A DNA stretch of 10,633 bases from an uncultured Candidatus Melainabacteria bacterium (lineage in GTDB: Bacteria > Cyanobacteriota > Vampirovibrionia > Gastranaerophilales > Gastranaerophilaceae): positions 1-10,633 of the forward strand of contig CALEJY010000213.1 in NCBI GenBank assembly GCA_937898445.1. Direction: 5' to 3'. A program made the translations under genes and the position numbers. This document shows positions 1 to 4,987 of the stretch, piece after piece. The notes under the pieces are model-generated. The model did no database searches, had not been told where the DNA came from, and was given only the letters and a program-made list of their open reading frames with translations. The first letter of the stretch is position 1. Each line of letters begins with the position of its first letter.

Positions 1-2
1 TG

Positions 3-458
3 TGGGATAATTTCGGCGATCAAAATTCTTACGGGCAACAAGCCGTAACAGATCAGGATTTTCAAAAAGCTCTTGAGAGTAAAAAAGGCAAAAAGAAAAA
101 AGATAAAAATATTCCCAAAGGTGAAAGTTTTTCTCAAAGCAACGAAACAGAAGCTATTACAAACACCTCTAAAGAACTTCCTGTTTTGTTAATTCCTCTA
201 ACCCTTAAAGTTGGCGACGGAATAATTCCAATAGGACATTACCAAGTTGAAGGTGTTAAAGAGGATAATCAAATATTTTTGAAACTTTATCAAGGTCATA
301 CCGTTATGGCAAAACTTCCGGCAGAAGAAACAAACGACGATTTTGGCGAACAAACGATTAATTTTGTAAAACTTATCCCGCACGGTGATTACCATATCCA
401 AATTATTTATGGTTGTCTTGATTTTAACGCTTATTCAGTAATTGACATTGCGGAATAG
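3..458 (+). CDS. Hypothetical protein, C-terminal part (5' end outside window)
   Basis: The reading frame is open from the first bases of the window to a TAG at 456-458, giving 151 visible residues; the start lies upstream. I do not recognise the family. The visible part begins with a polar, Gln/Asn/Ser-rich stretch, then a lysine cluster (about residues 28-39, with the run KKGKKKKDK), then another Ser/Thr/Asn-rich linker. From about residue 60 there is a compact, probably beta-rich domain with alternating hydrophobic residues (LPVLLIPLTLKVGDG, IPIGHYQVEGV, IFLKLYQGHTV, YHIQIIYGCLDF). Only one cysteine is seen. A linker followed by a beta domain would suit a secreted or surface protein, but that is inference because no signal peptide is visible. 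The gene points the same way as deoB, 37 bases downstream, whose promoter begins inside its last codons. A ttg at 186 is in frame but has no ribosome site and is not the start. Confidence 0.75.
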   Translation, partial: WDNFGDQNSYGQQAVTDQDFQKALESKKGKKKKDKNIPKGESFSQSNETEAITNTSKELPVLLIPLTLKVGDGIIPIGHYQVEGVKEDNQIFLKLYQGHTVMAKLPAEETNDDFGEQTINFVKLIPHGDYHIQIIYGCLDFNAYSVIDIAE

Positions 459-470
459 TATTGCTAAAAT
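442..470 (+). promoter_or_regulatory. Promoter of deoB (TTGACA-17-TAAAAT, extended -10)
   Basis: A perfect -35 box TTGACA (442-447) and a -10 box TAAAAT (465-470) are separated by exactly 17 bases. TGC directly before the -10 gives an extended -10 (TGn). The -35 and part of the spacer overlap the last five codons and stop of the upstream gene. Transcription would start near 477, leaving a leader of about 19 bases that holds the AAAAGGGG ribosome site (480-487). The match is very good; activity is inferred. Confidence 0.75.
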
Positions 471-495
471 TAAGACAAGAAAAGGGGTAAAAAAT

Positions 496-1674
496 ATGAA
501 ACGAGCAATTGTAATGGTTATCGATTCTATGGGAACTGGCGCAATGCCTGATTGCCGAGAATTTAACGATATTCCTGAATGTAACACACTAAAACACGTA
601 TGCGAATTTAACAACGGGCTGAATGTTCCTAATATGGAAAAAATGGGATTAGGAAATATTCAAGACTACGAAGGAATTAAAAAAGAACCTAATCCGACTG
701 CGCAATACGGGATTATGGAAGAAAAATCTAAAGGCAAAGATACTACAACCGGTCACTGGGAAATGGCTGGAATTATATCTGAAAAACCTTTTACAACTTT
801 TCCAAACGGTTTTCCAAAAGAACTTGTTGATGAATTTATAAAAGAAACAAACTGTGGCGGAATTTTAGCAAACAGACCGGCAAGCGGAACTGCAATTATC
901 GCAGAACTAAATGACGAACACCACAAAACTAAATTCCCGATTGTTTACACAAGTGCAGACAGTGTTTTTCAAATCGCAGTTGACACTGATTTAATTCCAT
1001 TGGAAACACTTTACCAATGGTGTACAACCGCAAGAAAAATTCTAGATGAAGGTGGTTGGAATGTATCAAGAGTAATCGCAAGACCATATAAAATTATTGA
1101 CGGCAAACCGACTAGAATTTCTAAAGACAGAAGGGATTATTCAATGGTTCCGCCTCATTCTGTTTTGAACGAAATCAAAGATAAAGGTGCAAAAGTTATC
1201 GGCATCGGTAAAATCGAAGATATTTTTTCTAAATCAGGAATTACTCACGCAATCCACACAGGATGCAACAGGGAAGGTTTGGAATTAACCCTAAAAGCAG
1301 TGAAAAACGAATTGAATTTAGATGAAATCGCTTATGACAAAAACGCAAAATACTCTAATCCAAATTCATTTATATTTACAAACCTTGTAGATACAGACAT
1401 GCTTTTCGGTCACAGAAACGACGCAAAAGGTTATGGCAAAGCGATTGAAGAAATTGACACTTACGTTGATGACATAATTGATGCGATGAGTGATGACGAT
1501 TTGTTAATAATTACTGCAGATCACGGTTGCGATCCGACAGTTCCCGGAACTGATCATACTAGAGAATATGTTCCAATTCTTGTTTTCCATAAAAACGGAA
1601 AAGGTGAAAACTTAGGTATGATAAAAGGTTTTGACTATATCGCAGGCAGAATTAAAAATTGGTTAGAAATATAA
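496..1674 (+). CDS. deoB: Phosphopentomutase
   Basis: Cytoplasmic enzyme of the alkaline-phosphatase superfamily that interconverts (deoxy)ribose 1-phosphate and 5-phosphate in nucleoside salvage and breakdown. The 392 residues fit the family (about 390-407). Metal and catalytic positions line up with the Bacillus enzyme: D10 in the N-terminal VIDSMG, the phosphorylated threonine T85 in TTTGHWEM, D155 in TSADSVFQIA, D301 and H306 in VDTDMLFGHRND, D342-H343 in TADHG and H354 in GTDHTRE. The cap domain lies between roughly residues 95 and 220. The start at 496 is chosen because AAAAGGGG (480-487) sits 8 bases upstream and MKRAIVMVIDSMG is the expected N-terminus. An in-frame ATG at 442 lies inside the preceding gene and is rejected. 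No deoA, deoD or cdd neighbour is visible, so the usual nucleoside operon is not present here. Confidence 0.97.
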   Translation: MKRAIVMVIDSMGTGAMPDCREFNDIPECNTLKHVCEFNNGLNVPNMEKMGLGNIQDYEGIKKEPNPTAQYGIMEEKSKGKDTTTGHWEMAGIISEKPFTTFPNGFPKELVDEFIKETNCGGILANRPASGTAIIAELNDEHHKTKFPIVYTSADSVFQIAVDTDLIPLETLYQWCTTARKILDEGGWNVSRVIARPYKIIDGKPTRISKDRRDYSMVPPHSVLNEIKDKGAKVIGIGKIEDIFSKSGITHAIHTGCNREGLELTLKAVKNELNLDEIAYDKNAKYSNPNSFIFTNLVDTDMLFGHRNDAKGYGKAIEEIDTYVDDIIDAMSDDDLLIITADHGCDPTVPGTDHTREYVPILVFHKNGKGENLGMIKGFDYIAGRIKNWLEI

Positions 1675-1702
1675 TATTTTTAAAAATTTCATATCCAAAC
1701 AA

Positions 1703-1731
1703 TTGAAATTTAAAATCTTTTATATTATAAT
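1703..1731 (+). promoter_or_regulatory. Promoter of ferredoxin gene (TTGAAA-17-TATAAT)
   Basis: TTGAAA (1703-1708) and a perfect TATAAT (1726-1731) are 17 bases apart in the AT-rich gap after deoB. The start point would be near 1738, giving a leader of about 46 bases. No convincing terminator separates deoB from this promoter (only an A/T palindrome around 1676-1687), so some read-through from deoB is possible. Confidence 0.8.
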
Positions 1732-1736
1732 CAAGT

Positions 1737-1754
1737 TTGTGAAGAAATTCACGA
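1737..1754 (+). other. Hairpin with GAAA tetraloop at predicted 5' end of the ferredoxin mRNA
   Basis: GTGAA (1739-1743), loop GAAA (1744-1747) and TTCAC (1748-1752) form a perfect 5-bp stem with a GNRA loop. A U-G and a U-A pair extend it to 7 bp (1737-1754). It lies almost exactly at the start point predicted from the promoter. Hairpins at the extreme 5' end are known to stabilise bacterial mRNAs; that role here is inference. Confidence 0.4.
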
Positions 1755-1783
1755 TTGTATATAACTATAAGGAGAAAGTAGAA

Positions 1784-1960
1784 ATGACAGTAACAGTAAA
1801 CGATTCTTGTATCGGATGCGGCGCTTGTGAATCAATTTGTGACGCAGTATTTTCAGTAGATGGAACTGCTCAAGTTGATGAAGCAGCTGTTGCAGATAAC
1901 ATGGATTGCGTTAAAGAAGCAGCAGAAGCTTGCCCTGTATCAGCAATCGAAGTTGAATAG
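1784..1960 (+). CDS. Single [4Fe-4S] ferredoxin
   Basis: Small soluble electron carrier of 58 residues. Three cluster ligands lie in the CIGCGAC motif (C9, C12, C15) and the fourth is C50 of the CPVSAI motif. C19 and C42 are two further cysteines at the positions that form a disulfide in one-cluster ferredoxins of Thermotoga and Desulfovibrio, where the second cluster has been lost; a disulfide here is inferred. The proline that usually follows C19 is replaced by aspartate (CDAVF). The protein is strongly acidic, as expected. AAGGAG (1769-1774) lies 9 bases before the ATG. An in-frame upstream start at 1703 would fall in the promoter and is rejected. The gene has its own promoter and terminator, so it is probably monocistronic. 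Partners such as a pyruvate:ferredoxin oxidoreductase or hydrogenase are not in the window. Confidence 0.95.
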   Translation: MTVTVNDSCIGCGACESICDAVFSVDGTAQVDEAAVADNMDCVKEAAEACPVSAIEVE

Positions 1961-1982
1961 TTTAATATTTAACATAAATAAG

Positions 1983-2011
1983 AAAAGTCCGGCGAATAAC
2001 CGGACTTTTTT
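1983..2011 (+). terminator. Intrinsic terminator, probably bidirectional
   Basis: A perfect 10-bp stem AAAAGTCCGG (1983-1992) / CCGGACTTTT (2000-2009) with a 7-base loop is followed by a T run, 22 bases after the ferredoxin stop. The upstream A run becomes a U run on the other strand, so it can also end the convergent gene whose stop is at 2035. Confidence 0.92.
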
Positions 2012-2034
2012 GTTTATAAAAATTTATTTACAAA

Positions 2035-2505
2035 TTAATTTCTGTACTCACATACAAAAACAATTTTTCTTCTCTTAACTTCATCCATACTCATATTATC
2101 AACAGGAGTAACGTTTCCGTCTGCATCTACATTTCCTTCAATTGAGCAAACATATTTATCAGTAATTGTAGGAGAAGAAGATTTTTGAGATTGTCTAGCC
2201 TCTAAATCGTTAAGTCTTGAGTTCATTCTATCTTCCAACATCCTCAAATCTCTTGAAATATCATCTGATGAATTATTGTTTGACATATCTCTATCATCTC
2301 TGGTATCACGATATTCATCTCTATCTCGATCTCTATCTTTATAATTGTCATAGTTATCATCGTTTTTAGAATATTCATCAGAAGATTTTTTATCTCCTTT
2401 ATATTTGTTCATCATCATAGGTGCGCTCAAAATCATTACAACACCTAAAATAATAACAAGTACAATTGCATAACCCATTGTAGACATAGCATTCTTTTTA
2501 ATCAT
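2035..2505 (-). CDS. Small single-pass membrane protein with Asp/Arg-rich region
   Basis: Unrecognised protein of about 156 residues. A short basic N-terminus (MIKKNA) leads into one membrane helix (about residues 12-32, GYAIVLVIILGVVMIL), followed by a highly charged segment of alternating Asp, Arg, Lys and Tyr (about 38-73, including DRDRDRDEYRD). Next come a Ser/Asn linker, a likely short coiled coil (83-104, ISRDLRMLEDRMNSRLNDLE) and a C-terminal part with two cysteines (C120, C152) and an Asp/Asn/Gly loop. The N-terminus resembles a class IVb (Flp-like) prepilin in having Ala before M-S-T-M-G-Y, with Tyr at +6 but Gly instead of Glu at +5; this is only suggestive. The start at 2505 is preferred over the ATG at 2517, because AAGAGG (2518-2523) abuts 2517 but leaves 12 bases to 2505. 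The gene has its own promoter. Confidence 0.75.
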   Translation of the reverse strand: MIKKNAMSTMGYAIVLVIILGVVMILSAPMMMNKYKGDKKSSDEYSKNDDNYDNYKDRDRDRDEYRDTRDDRDMSNNNSSDDISRDLRMLEDRMNSRLNDLEARQSQKSSSPTITDKYVCSIEGNVDADGNVTPVDNMSMDEVKRRKIVFVCEYRN

Positions 2506-2532
2506 CTTTAAAAACATCCTCTTTTTGAAAAA

Positions 2533-2561
2533 ATTATAACATATAAAAAAGACGGGTTCAA
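2533..2561 (-). promoter_or_regulatory. Promoter of the 2505-2035 gene (TTGAAC-17-TATAAT)
   Basis: On the minus strand TTGAAC (2561-2556) and a perfect TATAAT (2538-2533) are 17 bases apart. The start would be near 2526, just before the AAGAGG ribosome site. The -35 box and part of the spacer are built from the terminator hairpin of the upstream pckA gene. Confidence 0.7.
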
Positions 2562-2579
2562 CAATTCAAACCCGTCTTT
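2543..2579 (-). terminator. Intrinsic terminator of pckA
   Basis: On the minus strand an 11-bp stem (AAAGACGGGTT at 2579-2569 pairing with AACCCGTCTTT at 2558-2548, 10-base loop) is followed by a T-rich tract (2550-2543). It begins 20 bases after the pckA stop codon. Confidence 0.9.
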
Positions 2580-2598
2580 ACATTTTGTTTTTTATAAA

Positions 2599-4248
2599 CT
2601 AAGCTTTTGCCTCATTAACAACAGCTTCCAATGCTGCAAGAGCATCATCAGGAAGTTTATCAATTCCGGCTTTTTCAGTTTCTCTTGATTTTACAAATGC
2701 AATTCTGTCATTCATACGAGCAACAAATTGTTCTGCATATTCTTTGTTAGCAAAAGATGTTTCAAAGCCTTCAACATCCATAATTTCGATATCAGAGAAT
2801 TTTTCCCATTTATGGAAATTAGCTTTTCCTTCAACAATTGCTTCAATAATACCCAAAGTATGGGCAGGTTTAACCTTTGTACCCATAAATTCACCTGTAT
2901 TCAAGATATAACAATCAACACCATCTTCAATCAATTGTTTAAATCTTGTGTAATCAACTGCCAACGGATAAACTCTGAATGGGTTAGCATAAGGTTCAAC
3001 AACAAGAGCGTTAGGATCAACACCTGCCGCCAATCTTTCTGCTGAAGAACGTTTTGTAGCTAGAGTTGCACCCATAGCAGAACCCAAAGATGCACCTGAC
3101 AATTTCAATACAGGTGGAATTGTAGGATCTTTCATCAACCAGAAAATAGCGTTAATAGGCTCATTAATTCTATCAACTCTGTTTGGTGACCACAATTTTG
3201 ATTTTACTGCACGGCCGTTACCGTTTCTGATATCTTCTGTTACAGAAACAACTTTTCCGTCAGCCAATGCAATTGCACCTGCGTTTTGTTGAGTAAGAAT
3301 ATATTTATTATCTTCACAACCAATCGGATAATCTGCAGTTTTGTCGAAATATGCAGGTTCTAGCGCAATTGAATATTTGTCATGAACGTTAATAATAAAC
3401 GCATCATCGTGCAATACTGTAATATTGTATTTGTTATTATGTTTTGCGTGAGTAATAGTTGATTTACCGGAACCTGACAAACCAAATACCGCAACTTGGA
3501 AAGATTTTCCTCCATCCAGGTTATAACGTTTCATACCACCGTGACAAGATGCGTAACCGTTACGAGCCGCACAACCCCACGCTAAAGTAAGAGTTCCTTT
3601 TTTGTGTTCTCCAAAATATCTCATACCTAAAATAGCAGCACAGTTGTGTTCAGGATCAAAGAAAGTCAACCCGTAAGGGAAATCAGGATGTGACCAATCT
3701 GGATCTGAGAATACATAGATATCACCTTCCGGCAATTCTCTTGATTCTGCGTACATATTAGCGTAAGCTTCGTTAATATATTGGAAGTTCAACATCCATG
3801 AATACATAATGTTTTCAAAACCTTCCGGAATTAACAAATGAGCTTTAATCATATAATCTTCATCTAGCCCAACAACCGCTTCAGTTCTATACATCAATCT
3901 GTCACGAGTGTTGTAAACTGCTTCACGAATAATTGGTAATAAATATTTCAAATCGCAATTTGGTTCACCAACGATTTTTCTGGCAGCAGCACATCTTCCA
4001 ACAACTGTACCATCGTTAAATAACAATTGATTTGCCCCTTGAGGAAGACCGATTTTTTCAGGTTTGTAAACAGGCATACCTGTTAATTCAATAGTTCCTG
4101 GACTGCTTTTAGCTAATTTGTAAGCCTCAGAAACTGATTTAATTTCCTCTACATTATTGCCGAAAAACGGTGCAGTAATAGTAGCACGTGCAGCTGACAT
4201 CATTTTTTTCAATTCTTCAGAATTAGTAAAAAATTCCTTTGTTGCCAT
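2599..4248 (-). CDS. pckA: Phosphoenolpyruvate carboxykinase, ATP-type, divergent subfamily
   Basis: Cytoplasmic enzyme converting oxaloacetate and a nucleoside triphosphate to PEP and CO2, or the reverse in fermenters. The 549 residues match the ATP family. The P-loop is GLSGSGKST (256-264), with K262 and S263 as expected nucleotide/metal residues. The second kinase motif is LHDDAF (279-284; D281-D282) instead of the usual GDDEHGW. YFGEHKKG (211-218, K217) and SCHGG (H236) correspond to the Mn-binding lysine and histidine of the E. coli enzyme. GRCAAAR (84-90) stands where canonical enzymes have GRSPKDK, keeping the first Arg. NGR (344-346) matches the later active-site Arg. The start at 4248 is chosen over an ATG at 4254: AAAGGAG (4255-4261) touches the latter but is 6 bases from 4248. 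The nucleotide (ATP or GTP) and direction cannot be read from sequence. It is monocistronic, with its own promoter and terminator. Confidence 0.9.
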   Translation of the reverse strand: MATKEFFTNSEELKKMMSAARATITAPFFGNNVEEIKSVSEAYKLAKSSPGTIELTGMPVYKPEKIGLPQGANQLLFNDGTVVGRCAAARKIVGEPNCDLKYLLPIIREAVYNTRDRLMYRTEAVVGLDEDYMIKAHLLIPEGFENIMYSWMLNFQYINEAYANMYAESRELPEGDIYVFSDPDWSHPDFPYGLTFFDPEHNCAAILGMRYFGEHKKGTLTLAWGCAARNGYASCHGGMKRYNLDGGKSFQVAVFGLSGSGKSTITHAKHNNKYNITVLHDDAFIINVHDKYSIALEPAYFDKTADYPIGCEDNKYILTQQNAGAIALADGKVVSVTEDIRNGNGRAVKSKLWSPNRVDRINEPINAIFWLMKDPTIPPVLKLSGASLGSAMGATLATKRSSAERLAAGVDPNALVVEPYANPFRVYPLAVDYTRFKQLIEDGVDCYILNTGEFMGTKVKPAHTLGIIEAIVEGKANFHKWEKFSDIEIMDVEGFETSFANKEYAEQFVARMNDRIAFVKSRETEKAGIDKLPDDALAALEAVVNEAKA

Positions 4249-4254
4249 ATTCAT

Positions 4255-4261
4255 CTCCTTT
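4255..4261 (-). promoter_or_regulatory. Ribosome binding site deciding the pckA start
   Basis: AAAGGAG on the minus strand directly abuts an in-frame ATG at 4254 but is 6 bases from the ATG at 4248. The second spacing is normal, so the protein should begin MATKEF rather than MNMATKEF. Confidence 0.75.
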
Positions 4262-4304
4262 GCTAAACACTCTATTTAGTGTAAAAAATACATTAACCAA
4301 CTTG

Positions 4305-4333
4305 ATAATAGCACAAAACCATACGCATGGCAA
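4305..4333 (-). promoter_or_regulatory. Promoter of pckA (TTGCCA-17-TATTAT) with overlapping palindrome
   Basis: On the minus strand TTGCCA (4333-4328) and TATTAT (4310-4305) are 17 bases apart, giving a start near 4298 and a leader of about 50 bases. A near-palindrome CCATACGCATGG (4319-4330) overlaps the -35 and spacer. A small inverted repeat ACACT-6-AGTGT (4267-4282) lies in the leader just upstream of the ribosome site. Either could be a control site, but this is inference. Confidence 0.65.
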
Positions 4334-4360
4334 GGAGATTTTTGAGCTTATAAAAACAAT

Positions 4361-4987
4361 TTATTTATAAACATCTTGCAAATTACGGATACCACCTTTT
4401 TCAACAGGCAAGCAATAAGTCACATTTGGATGAAAATAATAGTTTCCATTCGGACTTTTCATAATCACAAGACTAAACAAATCGTATCCGGCTTTGTTTG
4501 GGAAAACATTTCCGTTACTATCAACCGCAAACAATGGATTTTGCTGCTTTGCCGGCAAATTAAACACCGTCAAATTTGTTTTATCATTCATCACAAAAAC
4601 CTGATTATATCTGTTCATCATATTTTCCGAAAATCCTGCACAAGACGGAGTTTGAGCATATTTTTTATAAATCGGCAAACAACCTTTTTCTAAAGCATTA
4701 TTTTTGCAATATTTTGTTACTCTCAAGTTTGTCGCAAAGTTTTTATAAAATCTGTCACATCCATCCATTTTTGAAGGAAAATTTTTGTCTGAACTAAAAT
4801 AACATCCGGTATCTCCTGCCATATCATCAGCAGTAATCAACAGAGCTTGAGAATACGCAGAATACAACTTTTTAAATGAAACAACCGCAGCCTTGTCAAC
4901 AAAATACAAAGTCAAATGCACAGAAACTATCAATAATAAGATAAAATAAATACCAATTAAAATCAAAAGTCTGATTTTATTTTGCAT
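4361..4987 (-). CDS. Membrane-anchored protein with a pilin-passenger-like domain
   Basis: A 208-residue protein with one N-terminal membrane helix (about residues 6-30, RLLILIGIYFILLLIVSVHL) and an extracytoplasmic domain. After the helix comes FKKLYSAYSQALLIT (38-52), and near the C-terminus FAVDSNGNVFPNKAGYDLFS (153-172). Both resemble the region after the helix and the 'D-NG-PNK-GYD-F' motif of type II/IV pilin-like proteins common in Gastranaerophilales; this comes from memory and could not be searched. There is no prepilin peptidase site (no G-FTLIE-like motif), so it would stay a membrane protein rather than be processed as a pilin. Six cysteines (62, 77, 94, 103, 116, 192) suggest disulfides. 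The ATG directly follows the ilvB stop (TAG-ATG, no gap), with GGAG 9 bases upstream inside ilvB, so the two are probably cotranscribed and translationally coupled. No GC-rich terminator follows. Confidence 0.7.
   Translation of the reverse strand: MQNKIRLLILIGIYFILLLIVSVHLTLYFVDKAAVVSFKKLYSAYSQALLITADDMAGDTGCYFSSDKNFPSKMDGCDRFYKNFATNLRVTKYCKNNALEKGCLPIYKKYAQTPSCAGFSENMMNRYNQVFVMNDKTNLTVFNLPAKQQNPLFAVDSNGNVFPNKAGYDLFSLVIMKSPNGNYYFHPNVTYCLPVEKGGIRNLQDVYK

Noticed and set aside
1738..1783. Riboswitch in the ferredoxin leader
   Set aside because: The leader is only about 46 bases with one short hairpin and no known aptamer core.
1860..2078. Plus-strand frame overlapping the end of the ferredoxin gene
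   Set aside because: It is out of frame with the ferredoxin and runs through the ferredoxin terminator hairpin.
2728..3045. Open frame antisense to pckA
   Set aside because: The opposite strand encodes conserved PEP carboxykinase sequence throughout; the mirror frame has no motif or start signal.
4348..4370. A/T-only inverted repeat (TTATAAA ... TTTATAA) at the end of the pilin-passenger-like gene
   Set aside because: It contains no G-C pairs in the stem and overlaps the stop codon; too weak to call a terminator.
4376..4797. Two overlapping plus-strand frames opposite the pilin-passenger-like gene
   Set aside because: They have no ribosome site, a composition typical of an antisense frame, and a better gene on the other strand with a membrane helix and operon spacing.
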